In this document: positions 1 to 13,059 of the stretch, in pieces | Layout: every line of letters starts with the position of its first letter | How positions within the stretch are numbered: the first letter of the stretch is position 1 | From: Azadirachta indica | Lineage: Eukaryota; Streptophyta; Magnoliopsida; Sapindales; Meliaceae | Assembly (NCBI GenBank): GCA_022749755.1 | Contig: CM040451.1 | Location: 15,008,357 to 15,072,356, forward strand | Length of the DNA stretch: 64,000 nucleotides | Direction of reading: 5' to 3' | Notes under the pieces: model-generated | Seen by the model: the letters and a program-made list of their open reading frames with translations, nothing else | Databases searched by the model: none | What the model was told of the DNA's origin: nothing | Translations under genes and position numbers: made by a program

Positions 1-155
1 TTTAACGGTTGAAATTGTATTTAATCATATAATTACTGCATAATTAATGTATATGTTAAATACAATCTCAACCGTTAAATTTGTTTATATTTAACGGTTT
101 ACAATTGATGTAAAATTTTGTAGTATTAAAAAAGAGGCTACTGATCCTGTTTCAA
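1..155. repeat. MITE-like dispersed repeat, copy 1 (cut by window start)
   Basis: The first 80 bases hold an imperfect inverted repeat: an arm with AACGGTTGAAATTGTATTTAA at the very start is answered by its near reverse complement ending near 80. The stretch up to about 155 aligns by eye with 16375-16537, including the shared tail GAGGCTACTGATCC / TAGGCTACTAATCC. It is a non-coding dispersed element of unknown superfamily, and its left end may lie outside the window. Confidence 0.5.
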
Positions 156-407
156 ATTTAAAAAATTTAGTAGAAAATTTTAATAATTATATAAGTAAAT
201 TTATAGAGTATACTCTAATAAATTTATTTAAACTCTCACTTTCGGTAAATTTTTTATATATAAAATTAATAAATTATACATACAATATATAATATTCAAA
301 AAAGTCTAATTCAATAATTTTTTCTATTATCTTACTTTTAGCTTATTTTTTCATAATAATTTACACAATTTAAATATCATACTCGTACTAAGTCCGTTGT
401 AACTTAA

Positions 408-680
408 TTAATGTGATAACGATGAATTAATACTGTCTAACTAATTAATAAATATTGATAATAAAGTTTTCAAAATTGACTATATGATTCAATTTGATTC
501 AATCTTTCCTCCCTCTATATACATGACAAATATCGATATACCAAATTAATATGATAGCGATCGATTAATACTGCCTAGTGATCAATTAATAGTGATCAAT
601 TAATAAATATTTATAATAAAAAAAATTTTAAAATTGACTATATAATTCAATTCGAATCAGTTCGATTCAATCTTACCAAT
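408..680. repeat. two-copy diverged direct repeat
   Basis: A block of about 100 bases at 408-510 (GATTAATACTG-like motif, then AAAATTGACTATATGATTCAA) is repeated in diverged form at about 552-680. It lies in the upstream flank of the TLC gene. No coding potential is seen between 155 and about 900. Confidence 0.5.
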
Positions 681-949
681 ATATCTAGGTATGATATGAT
701 TATAAATATTGATACATAGTTGCTAATCATAAACCCAGATGCATGTGATTAATCCTCCGTGACAATGGGACCATCACATTATCCTTGCCACAACTTCAGA
801 GGTATAATTTTGTTAGAAATGCAATCCACACATAATACACTCGATAAAGAAGAAGAAATGGAGAAAACAGAAATCATAACAAAACGACACGTTTAAGCTA
901 ACCCCACTTCCCATTTTTGCCCCCTTACCTTATTCTCTCCTTTCGTTGT

Positions 950-2234
950 AATTATTACTATGATTAAATTTTAATCTAAACCCTTTTCATTTATTGTGTT
1001 TAGTTAAAGATTCTGTGGAAAATACCCCCATGGATTGAACAGAGTAACCTCCTGGTTGGTGGGTTCAGTGCGTTTTCTATATCTGATATTAGCTTTTGGG
1101 TCATTGGTTGTTGGCTTTTGCATTGATTAGCTTCTGCATTACGTGGTTTTATATCGGTTGTTTTTGTTTCTTCTTCGATTTGTAGACACCTTTGTTCAAG
1201 GTGAGCTCTGCAATATGATTTCTCTGCTTTTGAAAAATATTATATTTCGTTATTTAATACATCTGTTGTTTCGTGATTTGCTTTCTGGTTATTGACTGAT
1301 TTTGTTTATTTTCATTCCTTTGCTCGGATTCTGTTTTTTGTTGTATTAGGATTCGTTATGTTAATAGTTCACTGCCAGAGGATCAGGAAACTGTAAATAA
1401 TTACTATCAATACTTTTTGAGTAGTAGTGTGTTCATCTGACTCTGCTTTTGGAGTGTCTGTTTCTGTGCTCTTTGGTGAAGAACGCCAGGTTATACAATG
1501 TTGTCAACTTGCTTTAATCAAATTTTTTGTTGGGATCACTGTCCATCAGTGAGGATGGTGTATGAAAATATAATTTTGGGTTGGAATCTATTTGTTCATC
1601 TGTTTTCTCTTCGCATTTCCATGTGCTTCACGTCAAGATGTATTTCATTTCTTGCTTTCTTTTGCTGACGGATTCCGAAATGTGGACAGATTAGTGCATT
1701 TCTTCAAATCTGATTTAGTGGGGACTCTATATGTAGATGATAGTGTAATAGTTTCTTCATTGGTACTTATAATTTCTGCACCACTTGTATCAGGACCTCT
1801 GGTTTCATACCCAGCAAAACTTTTGTGCACAGATTTTACCAATTTCTTAATGAAAAAGAAAAAGATAGTATGCCAATGAACTCCTTTTGCCCTCAAAATT
1901 ATGTGTATGCTATTGTAGCTTTATTATGAACTATAAGGAAATTAATAGTATTAACAGCAAATCCTTCTGCATTTATCATTTAAATAAATGCTGCAAGGGA
2001 AATCTTCCTGCTGAAGTGTGTTTCTAAATGTTGACGGGAAAATTGATTTCTGTAATATTATGGGGTTTTACAACTAAAGTTCTTTCAACCGTTGTTTTTG
2101 TTTTCATTCAATGTTGACTGATTTGATATATGTTGAGGAACAGCTACAAGAGCAAGATGAAATGGGGAAGAAAATAGGAGAAAGTAGAGGAGAAGGAATA
2201 TAAAATCTGCTAATTAAAAGTAAAAGGAATTACA
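950..2234 (+). promoter_or_regulatory. 5' leader of the TLC gene with a probable leader intron
   Basis: The sequence becomes less AT-biased from about 900. A leader exon probably ends at 1200 (TTCAAG before GTGAGCTCTG), and a probable acceptor (GAGGAACAG) ends at 2143, leaving about 90 bases of leader before the ATG at 2235. The open frame at 1592-1879 lies inside this proposed intron and has no recognisable product. The transcription start was not located. Confidence 0.4.
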
Positions 2235-5200
2235 ATGGCAGTGTCTCAACAGACAGTGATGGCTATTAAGTCCTATCAAAATCAGGCTCAAGTACTTGTC
2301 AAGAACTACTTAATAGCAGAGCCTTTCATTCCATATACGTCCATCCTTGCTGGCTTATTGGCCTGCAAAGTGGTATACCTTTTCTTTCTCTTCATTTCTT
2401 TATACCTAATCTGGTTGCCATTTGCTTTCTTTCCCTCCTAATTATGTCGTATTAAATATTTCTATCTCTAACAGGTCTATGATCTTACTCAGTTAGTTAG
2501 TACCTTTTACTTCAAGGCATATAACGGTCTTACAAAAATCCAACGACTGGAGTGGAACAATCGGTGAGTACATAACCAAGATTTTCCCATTTTCTTCTTG
2601 TGGTAATTGTTGCTTACATCCATGTTGATTAATATTCTAATTTTGACAGTGGTATGTCTACAATTCATGCAATTTTTATCACGGCTATGTCATTGTACCT
2701 TGTGTTTGGGTCTGATCTCTTTTCTGACCAACGGCCTACTGGTCTTATTACTTTCCGGAGCAACTGGATCTCCAATTTTGGATTAGGGGTGAGTATTTTT
2801 GTAATCGTTCAACTTATAGCCAAGATATGTGTTCATACCTTTGAGAGGTAGCTAAAATATATGCTTATACCTTTTGAGAAGTTTCTTCCTCCTCTGAAAG
2901 AATAATTATGCCTGAGACAATTAAGCTTTTAGTTTTTATATTCTATATACAGCTGTATGTGGTAATGCAGACTAAGGTTCAATTTTTCTCATTACATAGG
3001 TCAATGAAATGCTGCATGTAAATTTTCCTGAGTTGACTTTTTGAATATGATTCCATGTACTTTGTTGGCAAACCAGAGTGGCTATCAGTTAGAAACCCAG
3101 CTGCTAGAAAACATGGGCATATCATGTGCATGGTTTATGCTGCCTTTGGCTTTTGATTCACTTCTATCTTATCATTATTTGTTTTTGTTATGAAACTTCT
3201 TTGTTAATACAGGCAACTCCTCGGTGATGTTGCATGTGCCATGAATTATTTCTCATGGTTTTTATTGATTGTGTAGTTCAATAAGTGTGATAAACTTTTA
3301 TGATAAGTGCTCTGATATCTTGATTGTGATATGATTTTGACAGGTTTCTGTTGGTTACTTCCTTGCGGATCTTGGAATGATTTTTTGGCTATATCCCTCT
3401 TTAGGGGGAATAGAGTATGTAAGTGTATTTTGTAGGACAGAAGGCAATCACCTGTTGATATAGTGCATTTACTATCATTGTTCTTTTGCAAAAAAATCAG
3501 TATAACAGTGTCATTGATTTTAAATTCACCATTTTCTATTTTCATTCTCTTTACTGCACTTTTAGACAAACAATTAAACACCAATGCATTTTTTACTTTT
3601 TCTTACATGAGTAATTTTTCAGCCATGTAATGCTTTTTTTATAAGTGAATATATAGCATACTTCAGGCAAACTGAAATAAGTGATGCTTCTGGCTTCAAA
3701 TCAAGCATTAAGATTTTTCAATGTGTTTTTTTCTTAATCTCCTGGCATCAATGTGAGATTATCCTACATATAAATCTGTAGAACAATTTTGTACACTATC
3801 TTTTCATGTCCTGGGGTTGAGTCTGCCTAGAACTAGTGATGAAGATAAAATTGAAAAGCCAAATCAGTTACATTAAGAGAGTCAACTTGAAGGTCGCATT
3901 TGCACTAAGTCCATAGTTAATCCATAAAATGCAATTTCAAAGGCATGATAATACAACTGATAAGATAGTAGCATCTGATTTCAGGTCATCCATCATTCTC
4001 TTTCTGGAATTGCAGTAGCATATTCTATGTTTTCTGGAGAAGGTCAGCTTTATACATACATGGTGCTCATATCTGAGGTGACAACTCCAGAAATTAATAT
4101 GAGATGGTAGGTTTTGTACAAGTTAAGTTTTGATTAGGATCTTAAGTTTGATTTTAATTATCTGTTATGGCTCATGAAGGTATCTTGATATGGCTGGTAT
4201 GAAGAGGTCCACCGCATACCTTGTAAACGGTGTCATCATCTTTTTTGCTTGGCTGGTCAGTTAAATCCTCTTGAACTTCCATCATAGAGGGATTTATTTT
4301 TTTGTTAACCATTGCAATGCTGTTTTCAATATGACAGAAATTTGTTATTCTTGAACTTGGTGACGTATTAATGGACTCTCTTGAAATGAATTACAAAAAA
4401 ATGCAGATTGCAAGAATTCTGCTGTTCATTTACATGTTTTACCATGTTTACTTGCACTATGATCAGGTAATTCCTTCTATCTGGCATTTGTATATTTGAA
4501 TCCGATACATGTTACTTTTTTATTCTTATAGTGGAAACTTAATTGCATTGAACAACTCTGCTGTCTTGTAATATTCTCTTTTTTGTGATTTGCGATGGTG
4601 AATCTTCATTTTTCTTCTGTTCAGACTTTCGTTATCCTTTGCATTAGGATATACTCGATGCTAACTTTTTGTCCAGACTTTCAGTTTTCCATAGCTACAG
4701 AGTCCATAGTTTGTTAAGTCAAAATGAAAACTGAGGCAACTTTTTTGCACTATTTTTTTTTTGTCCTTTCCTTCATTCCTTTTTGTTTAATGATTTCTAA
4801 ATTTTGCATTTATAGCAACATTCATTGTCAGTCCAATAATTCCCTTTGTTCTTCCCTTTTGGTTTTCTGTGTGAAACTTCGAGTTGAGAAATTATTTTAG
4901 AATTGAAAATTGAATAGTTAGGAGAGTCCATAGAGTCCATAGTTTTTTTTTTCCCTTGGCATTCCATTAAAGCCAAAGTGAGCTGATGTTGACTTCTCTG
5001 CACTTTTTTTTTTTTTTTTTTTTTCTCTTCTCTTGGTTAATAATTTCTAAATTGTGCATGGACAGTGGATCCTCATTCCAATAACTCCTCTTCTTCCATT
5101 TTGTTTTTCAGTGTAGAACCATTTTGAACCTTCAAATTTGCTTCAAGGGTCAAGTTCTGTGCTTGGTTCAAATTCATCTACCTGTTGTTTCACATCCAAT

Positions 5201-6469
5201 TAGCTAATTTGTCACTTGATATGCTTAACTGGCGTACTCAATATTCAGCTGATGTAGTTAATATTTTTTAAACTGGTTATGCTATGATTTTAGGAATGGT
5301 GCAACTAAATGTTGGTTGATGTGGGTAATTCTTTGTTGATATGGTGATCATCAGCTCTCTCTCTCTCCTCCCTGCCCGTTATTTGCTCTCTCCTCCTTGT
5401 AACCTGTTTCTCTCATCTTTCCTTGTCTCATTTGATCAAATGTGGTTGGTGAGTAAGAGAGAAAGAAAAGTGGGGGACAGAATTACAGGTGATAAAGAGG
5501 AGAGAGAGGGAGGGCAAGAGAAGAGGGACCGAGAAATCATGATTGCCGCATTACCTATATTTTTGCCACTTAAACCAATATTTAGCCAGTTCATCTTAGA
5601 ATTTATTATAACATTACTGGTTTAAAATTTCAGTAGCATCAACTATATGTCTCATGCTGGCCAAAACATTAAGTGCATTAGCTGACACATCAACTAATAT
5701 TCACTTTATGAGTTAATTTGGGTGTCAAATGACAGACAATTCTCAAAACTTGAAAGACCAAGTGAACTAATTAAAAAACCCAAATTAAACCTTGAAGAAA
5801 AATTAGAAGTTGAATTGATTTTTACTTCTTCTTTTTTCGGGTTTTTGGTTCTTAATTTTGATATATTTGTGGGTGTTTTCCTTGTTTAAGATCATAAATG
5901 ACTTATTCACGGCAGTTTTATTGACTTATTTTTGAGTGATTTCATTAAAAGAACTCCTACAATGGTCTTGCCGTGAGTTTTGGTCACATGTCAAAATTTA
6001 TGTCTTTGGATCCTTTGAGACTCTGAAAGATGTTTTTTAAGATATTAACTTACGGTTTACAAGACAATATATTGTAATGCAAGATTGTCTTTTATGAATA
6101 CTTGAACTTGAAAGGTAACTTTATCCTTCCAGCCTAATTAGGGGTCGACAAAGAAATGTTTTTGTTAAGGGGTCAAGACTCATGGTAAGACGCCCCGTCC
6201 GATTTTTTCTTTCCACTCAACTTTATTAGCTGTTACATAGAATTAAAAGATTCTTGATTAATTCAATAAAAAAGATCATACGTAGTTAAAACTTTAGCGA
6301 GTTCCGATTATGACATCAAGTCTCTCGATTGGTTCTGCAGGTCATTCAGATGCATGCTATCGGATATATCTTGGTGTTTGCTGTGCCATGTGCGTTAGCT
6401 ATCATGAACTTGATGTGGTTTGGGAGGATTCTTAAAGGATTGAAGAAAACATTAGCAAAGAGACAGTGA
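2235..6469 (+). CDS. TLC-domain membrane protein (TRAM/LAG1/CLN8 family, TLCD4/TMEM56-like), 8 coding exons
   Basis: Coding exons: 2235-2372, 2475-2563, 2650-2788, 3344-3418, 3985-4106, 4180-4255, 4407-4466, 6341-6469. All junctions are GT-AG and all phases close, giving 275 residues and a TGA stop. The protein is a hydrophobic polytopic membrane protein. An N-terminal membrane segment lies near residues 35-50, and the TLC domain fills about 65-265. A His-His pair at 150-151 (VIHHSLSG) is typical of the Lag1 motif region. A basic tail (LKKTLAKRQ) ends it. The family is linked to lipid sensing or lipid transport in ER and other endomembranes; the exact substrate of the plant members is not established. 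The last intron is unusually long (4467-6340) and carries poly-T tracts. Arabidopsis At4g19645 and At1g31300 are the expected relatives, recalled from memory. Confidence 0.93.
4467..6340 (+). other. long last intron of the TLC gene
   Basis: This 1.87-kb GT-AG intron contains two related stretches (about 4740-4930 and 5005-5110; both have a T-run followed by CTTCCNTTTTG-like sequence), a 20-base T-run near 5005-5023 and a CT-rich then GA-rich patch at 5355-5530. The patch creates the open frame 5341-5625, which resembles no protein I know. No gene or clear transposon is seen inside. Confidence 0.6.
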
Positions 6470-8400
6470 TGAATGTAATAGCTAGTCCGAAATCTTTTAT
6501 CATATAGCTAAGTCTAACATTCCTGTGCATTCTTCAACTTTCTTTACTGTATAAATCATAGAGAAGGGAGAAAAAGAAAAGGAAAAACAATTCCAAGGTG
6601 GTAGATTTCTCAAGCTGCTGGGAATCAAACTGTTGTAAATGATCCTCCTTGTCACATCTAATCTTACACCCAAGTTGGATATACTCTCACAATTTACGCA
6701 CCGATGTTTTCATTGTTTCTGAGGTTTTATATTTCAGGAAAAACCATTTGTTACTCTCTCAAGCTCTTCAGTTGGCAAGTTTGCTTTCAGGAAATTCGCC
6801 CATAAATTTACACACAGGATATCTTTTAGCTTTAAGACTCCCCAAAGGTGAGTATGTTTGAGAGGTAAATCCATTTGAGGCTAATGACAGATTTCTCAGA
6901 GAAGTGAGAAATCTTAATAAAATTTTATGATATTGAAAGGACTGAAGAGAATTGTTTACGGAAAGATCTTAATTGCTTGCACTCAAATAAATTTGAAATT
7001 TGGAAGTACATAAAGCAAAGCATTATTGAGTGGAATAATTGTATTTAATTTTTCATCAAATCAAAACATATCGTCCTATAAGATTCTATAGAAATATGCA
7101 ATCAATTAAATTAAAAACCCAATAATGCTATAAAAGTACAAAGTCCAAGACCTACCTAGTCACATCAAAAATAGGAAAACATCAATAAAAGTACAAGCAC
7201 AAAATTTTGTCATTTTTATTAAGTTATTTAAAATTTTAAGAAATTTGTTTAGGTGAGATTTTTATTTACTTATTTGAATTTGGAGTTAACTTAGTGAAGT
7301 AAGTTTACCTCTATTATAAATGGATAAGGACTCCGATGTTGATCTGAACTTTTATCTTGAATAAATATATGTGCGTACTTAGTAGCTAGTAAATGATAAT
7401 AAGATAAGAAAATAAATCTTTTAACTTACCTAAATAAAATTATACATGTTTCAAAATATATTTGGAAAGTTTAGTAAATTCACACAATGACATCATTTTT
7501 AAGTGGTATTTAAATGAATAAAATATTTATTTTTTTTTTTGTGCTCTTAGTTAGATTATTATCTTGATACTCTTGTTTTCTAAGTTGTTATTTAATATCC
7601 ATTTAGTTTGACTTTTTTTTATTAGTTAAAAGAGTTTTATTTAATGTTAAAATCCTTTTTCAATTTTTTTTTTAAAATTAAAAAAAAATCATTTTTCTTC
7701 TATTAAAAAAAAAATCTAAAATTTGAGTTTTTACTAGTAAAATTATTTAAATTTTTTTAGAAAGTTAAATTATTTAAAATATCCTTATTTTAATTTAAAA
7801 TTTTCAAGTTATTTTCTTAAAATATAACCTTAAAAGTTCATCTATTAAAATAATTACTCAATTTTTCTTAAAAATTATTTGTTATACCCAAATAATCAAT
7901 AATCCTTTATTAAAAACTCCAGTTATAAAAATTAAATTGGCAAACAAAAATCTACTAAAAGAAGATGTAGTTAAAAAGTTATATCAAATAGACATCTAAC
8001 CCATTGTGTTTAAAAAAAAAGAACTAAATGAAATTCAATGTTAGACAAAATATTTTTAGCTACTTCTACACAGTAAATTGTCCAATATTGTATGTTATTT
8101 GGATTTATCAAGGTTGTCTTAAAATCAACGAGTATATAAATCCACATATGATGAAGAAAAACTCAAAAAAGGAAAAAGAAAAGCAGAAAATAGGCAGCAT
8201 TGCAGGTTTCTATTGTCAGCCAATGCCAACCAAGGAACACATTAAGTAAGAATACTTCAATAAATTCTAAACCCTAAACCTTAATCATCCTTCTCACACT
8301 CTTTGAAGCCATGCAACTAGCCATTTATGATAACAAGAAGTCACTAGATCAAGGGATATGAAAGAAAGTGAAGTAAACGAGATAAAACACCTTATTGAAG
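6470..8400. other. TLC 3' flank and AT-rich intergenic DNA
   Basis: The 3' untranslated region of the TLC gene probably reaches about 6620-6920. Beyond it the sequence is AT-rich without recognised genes. The open frames at 6649-6861 and 8028-8249 have no recognisable product and unlikely composition. Confidence 0.5.
7545..7995. repeat. AT-rich dispersed repeat family R1, copy 1
   Basis: This stretch aligns by eye with 30940-31320 and 37430-37800 in the same orientation and with 16220-16870 and 26545-26900 in the opposite one. Shared landmarks in order: a run of T then A tracts, TATTAAAATAATTACTCAA, AAAATTATTTGT, and a tail with repeated AAAACT/TTTTACT blocks. The two halves are partly complementary, so it may fold back like a MITE. 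Exact ends and any target duplication were not resolved. Confidence 0.5.
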
Positions 8401-8707
8401 GTCAAATTTAATTCGGTTCTTTAACATGATAGATTAAATATCATTATAGAAACGAGATTAAGTATCGGTATAATTTAAACTATTCAATAACACGAGTGTC
8501 TAAATAACAGTCTCATATTATAACAAATAAATTGGAGAGGGATTTTATTGATTAATTCAAAATACTAAATAGCAAATAACACAAATACTTATTTATAGTA
8601 AGGATAACTCAAATTCAAATACGTAAGTAAAAATTTTATAAATAAAAATTTAAATAACCTATTAAGCATGATTACGATCAAATTGCAAATATAAAATATT
8701 CCTAACA
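8400..8707 (-). repeat. 3' LTR of a non-autonomous LTR retrotransposon (minus strand)
   Basis: Read on the minus strand it begins with TGTTAGGA at 8707 and has a TATA-like box (CTATAAATAAG) and a poly-A signal (CAATAAAATC) further in, the standard promoter-to-poly-A layout of an LTR. It matches 10702-10400 through most of its first 200 bases. Just before it on the minus strand lies a purine-rich tract (AAAAGAAGGGAATATAATA), which fits a polypurine tract. The far end of the LTR is approximate. Confidence 0.6.
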
Positions 8708-10400
8708 TATTTGAACCCTATTTTTGTCCTATATTATATTCCCTTCTTTTAAAGAAAACATGTCCTCGAATTATTTCTACTTGATGAAACTCATAGTGCA
8801 ACACTATAAATCACCCTACAACTCAAGCTTTTGGAGACTCAAAAGTGAAAAATAACCATGTTTAATCTTCATTTTGTATTTGTTGGTGGTTCTTCTAAAA
8901 CATTTCTTCTTAGGAACCTCCAAGCTTCTTGTAACTCTTCTAAAACATTGCTCAACATGCTCGCCAATTAATTTTATCTAGACAAAACGTACTCTATTGT
9001 TTTCAATATGAATGGTGGTTTGTCTATGGCTTGAACTTCCTCCACATGCTCAATCACATTATTAGCATCAAAATTGAAATCAAAATCAAGTGATGCCTCT
9101 TTTTTCACAATTTCTAGTGCATCTTCAATTGTCTCATGGACATCTTGAATCACTACCTCCTAACCAACTTTTGCTATATTGTCAATAACCTTCATAAGAA
9201 CTCTATTTATATCAAGTTTTAGTTGCACTTCAATTTGCGTGGTTAGAAGAATAGCATACTATAATTTCTATATAGAATAAAAGACAGTCGTTATATTGAC
9301 ACAAAGTTCTTTAAAACATTCTCAATTAAAATTTTCCACTCTCGTAAAAAAAAATTGACCAAAATTATCAAACTCTGTTGCACAATTATAAATAGATCTC
9401 ACACTTAATATGTCAAATAGTACTCAATAGGAATAAATCATGACCTTATCAATTACTTTATGCAATCTCAAGCATGATCAAATTTTATTTACCCCACTCA
9501 CAATTCATGTCCATTGTAAGAAATCCTACAAATTTGAACACTCGCTTTTTATATAAATGAGCTACAAATCGTGCTTTTTTTTCTTTTTTGATATCCTAAC
9601 AATTTCAAAAATAACTTTTGATATCATCTACCCAAAAAGAAATAATCTAGATCCACAATATCTATCAAAATACAGCACATTCACTATAGAGAGATAAATC
9701 ATGACTCAATTTTTTTTATTTCTTTTTTTATGCCTTTTTTTTTTTTTTTTTTATCTTTTGTTCTCTTTTCTCGTGGCTCTTTTTTCTTTAGTAAAATCTT
9801 CATTTATAACTTATATTGTAGGCAATTTCTATATATAACCGCCTTTATAAATTTCTTTTATAATTAATCAAAAATATAAAATTAGATAAAATTATCGCAT
9901 ATCTTAAAAAAAGAAAGAAAAAGTCCTGCATCTATTATTTTACGCTAATAACTACACTTTCGAGTTACACGCTGTTTAGCAATGAACCTGCAGTTTTGAG
10001 TACGTGCTTTACTTAAAAAATAATAATAAATATAATCAGCAAACTATTACTGCAAGAATTTTTTTTTTTATTGTCAATGGTTGGAGAAGTCCCAGGTTCA
10101 GCTCTAAAAACATTCTTTAAACTTTTTTTTTTTTTTTTTGCTGTGAAGGTAATTGTGTCCAATTTTGTGTTGTTAACGAGTTATAAAAGAAATTTATGAA
10201 GGTGATTATATATAAAACTTATTCCCTACAAATATAAGTTATAATGAAAATTTCCCTTTTTGTTCTTCCATTTTTTTCTCTATTTATTTTTCATTTACTT
10301 TTCAGCACACAAACTGATCATTGTTGACGTAGGAAGGAGAACAAGGGTGGCGGCAGTCCGAGGGTGCGTAGTCTTGATTGACTAATTTTACAAGATAAAA
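8708..10400 (-). mobile_element. internal region of the minus-strand LTR element, decayed
   Basis: Between the two LTRs lie about 1.7 kb, far too little for a full gag-pol. On the minus strand 9250-8990 keeps a partly open frame rich in Glu, Asp, Val and Ile, broken by a stop, and the phrase RGHVFFKRREYN next to the polypurine tract recalls the 3' end of Ty3/gypsy internal regions in dicots. A foldback sequence is nested at about 9740-10310. I infer an internally deleted Ty3/gypsy-like element; no protease or reverse transcriptase motif remains. Confidence 0.45.
9740..10310. repeat. foldback (inverted-repeat) element inside the LTR element
   Basis: The stretch about 9780-9880 (ATAACTTATATTGTAGGCAA ... 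TATATATAACCGCC ... ATAAATTTCTTTTATAA) reappears as its near reverse complement at about 10170-10270. The arms are about 100 bases long and are separated by roughly 290 bases. No open frame lies between. This fits a MITE or foldback element that inserted into the older LTR element. Confidence 0.55.
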
Positions 10401-10702
10401 CATTTTGTCAAACGTTGAATTTTGTTCGATTTTTCTTATACGATAAATTAAATATAAATTTAGATAGAAAATTTTATGTTAAAGTAATAATTTTACAAAA
10501 AATAAATTGACGAGAAATTTTATTGATTGATTCAAAATACAAAAGAACAAAGAATATGAATATCTTATTTATATTAAAAGTAAATCTACTCACGAAATAA
10601 TTCAAATTTAAATAAGTAAATAAATAATTTTCTAAATAAAAACTTAAATAATCTACCGAACACGACTATAATTAAATTGTAAATATGAAAAACTTCTTAA
10701 CA
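10400..10702 (-). repeat. 5' LTR of the minus-strand LTR retrotransposon
   Basis: It begins on the minus strand with TGTTAAGA at 10702 and carries the same internal landmarks as the LTR at 8707: a TATA-like box (TATAAATAAG) followed by an AATAAAAT poly-A signal. The two are clearly diverged by eye, so the insertion is old. The inner end is approximate. Confidence 0.55.
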
Positions 10703-10739
10703 TAATTTAACCATTTTTTTTTCTGTTCTACATCAATTC

Positions 10740-12200
10740 CTCGTTTTTAAAATTTTTTAATTTATTTTTGATTTGTTATTTGGACATATAATTAATGAAA
10801 TTATGTTTTATTGTATAATATTATTTTCTTTTATTATAAATAAAAGATGTCAAATATAAAATTAATTGTCACAACGATAGATCAATTTTAAGGAGGAAGT
10901 GTATTCCTGCTTCAACTAGAATATTCCCCCCACTTTATATTTCTTAAATTTAATAATAAATATTTAAGATGTATCATAATTATTATATCTATACTTTAGA
11001 TAATTATATAAATGTTAATAAATTTTAAAATTGTAATTGTATATATATAATTTTAAATGCTACCTTTATGTAGATGGTCATGAATGAGCCACACTTAATT
11101 AATTAGGCAGCTGCATATTCGTAGAATCTGATTGGAGATGATGCCAAAACACCTTTGGAATTAGCAATTCCATTAATCTATCTATTAATAAGCATTTAAA
11201 TTAATTAAATAATTAATTAAAAGTTGATTAAGAATTAATCAATTATAGAACTAATTAGTGCAGGCAGTTACGATCCTTCCTTAACCAACTCTTTTTGTTC
11301 TCCGTTAAAGTCTCATAATTCAAATCAGAATCAAAGATCCATTAAAGATGATGCTGCTGCCATTTTCCAATATCTTATTCGTCAAATACAGTAATTTTCC
11401 TTTAACTTTGATTTATAAATTAAATTAATTAACCTTCATATATATATATATATACACACACGTTAGTGCCTTGATATTCCAATCCCATGTATATAAAATA
11501 CTATGTATTATATTATATGATATGATGACAAATGATTTTCTAGAAATAGCAAAAGAAGCCATGTCACATTTGGCAATATGCACATGAATGAAAGAAAGAA
11601 AGAAAGTAGGGTTTTGTGGAAGTTGTGTCATATACACATCAGCTAGGTTCAAGAATGACGAGCACTTAACTAAGCAGCTGCAGGAGGATTAGAATCATAA
11701 TTAATAAACTAATTATATACCAAAAAGGGGTTTAATTAATTACAACGTTATTAAAGAGAAAAGTGTTTTTTTGAAGGAATATTAAATTAATAATTGTAAG
11801 GCATGCAGTTTGCAGCTAGCTTCTAGCTTTGCGCATGCATTAACCATGCATTTTTTTTTCATTATCTTCTTCCGGGTTTTAAGTTTTGAGAAAGGCTTTT
11901 TTATAACAGCTTCTTTAATTAACTTTTCATATATCACCTTAACTTTAAAGTGATTATATATAATATATACATACATATATAATATATATATATACGATAT
12001 ATGTGGAATGTTATTTGTTCGAATAAGGTACTTCATGTAATGTCTCATCACTTGTATATATTTGTAATTGGTAAAAGTATATTCAGTGCATGCATCCGAA
12101 TTTTAAAAGAATTTGGATGTCAAATTCGATGAATTCATCTAAGGTCAATAATTATTGGTGGGCTAAAAGGTTCATTCAATTAATCAATCAAAAATTTTAG
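10740..12200. other. AT-rich intergenic DNA with dinucleotide runs
   Basis: I see no gene. It contains TA/CA runs near 11438-11460 and 11955-12000 and several ATTAATTA-rich patches. The open frames at 11425-11652 and 11782-12051 consist largely of translated AT repeats and are not credible proteins. Confidence 0.5.
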
Positions 12201-12218
12201 TAATTCAATCAATGAAAA

Positions 12219-12385
12219 TGTTAACGTTCTATTTATTTATGTTGGTTCTTTTATTTAGATTAGTCTTGTAAAGTATATCTTTTCTTCAAGGATTTGTCTT
12301 TTCCTTCCTTACGTTGAATTGTATTTTCTAGTTTAGATTTTCAAGTTTATGGTTTTTTATTATATTTATATATAGGGGCAAAATC
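12219..12385 (+). repeat. 5' LTR remnant of a Ty1/copia element
   Basis: It starts TGTTAACGTTCT and shares with 14311-14475 the order: short TTAGATTARTCTTRTAAA block, TTTTGTCTTTTxCTxACxT, GTATTTTCTAGTT-like block, TTTATTAT. The TGTT start is typical of copia LTRs. It is strongly diverged and the end is approximate. Confidence 0.45.
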
Positions 12386-12539
12386 AAAACTAAATAATTA
12401 AAAAACTAAAACAGTTAAAAGGTAAAATTAATTGGATAATATTTTTAAAATAGTAAATAAATTAATAATTTTTTTAAAATATAAAGGCAAGGTATTATAT
12501 ATAAATTTAAGAAATGAGTTTAAAATATAAACATTATAA

Positions 12540-12655
12540 TAAAAAAATTAAAAGCATTTGTGCGGCGGGCGGTTGGTTGGGGTTAGTGGTGGGCAGAAGT
12601 GCCCCTCAGGCCTATAGTTGCTCCTCCCCCTACCTATATAAAGATATAAATAGAT
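12540..12655. other. short GC-rich patch of unknown origin
   Basis: A patch with GCGGCGGGCGG and GTGCCCCTCAGGCC stands out in AT-rich DNA inside the copia remnant. It resembles the opposite strand of the patch at 52690-52755 (GCCCCTTAGGCC), so it may belong to another transposon family. No gene is recognised. Confidence 0.3.
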
Positions 12656-13059
12656 ATAATTTAACTCATTTAGAAATATGTTATATTTCTAAGCTAGCAT
12701 CAAAGTTATTTTTATAATTTTCTTAGTTTTTTTTTTGTCTTTGGTCTTCATCTCCAACTCTTTATCAGAAACCTTTACCAGCTTTTGACCAAGCTTTTGA
12801 AATAATAATGTTAGTAGAAACCCGCCTTACTACTTGACACTCACCTTGCATAGATTTTGCACTTGCTACACCTTCTACTTCTTAGAATCCTATTGCAAAT
12901 AAAATGGTACATGACTAGATATTGCCCAAAGAACCAGTAGATAATAGTGAACAGAGAGAACTACTTAATATATGTCCAAATTGAGAATGTTAATGACTTA
13001 AAAGAGGGAGTAGAGTTGGTGGTGGCAGAGGAATGATTGTTGGATTAATAGGTGGGTGG

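Noticed and set aside
1592..1879. 95-codon open frame
   Set aside because: Lies inside the probable leader intron of the TLC gene; no recognisable protein.
5341..5625. 94-codon open frame
   Set aside because: Lies inside the last TLC intron, produced by CT-rich and GA-rich low-complexity sequence; no recognisable protein.
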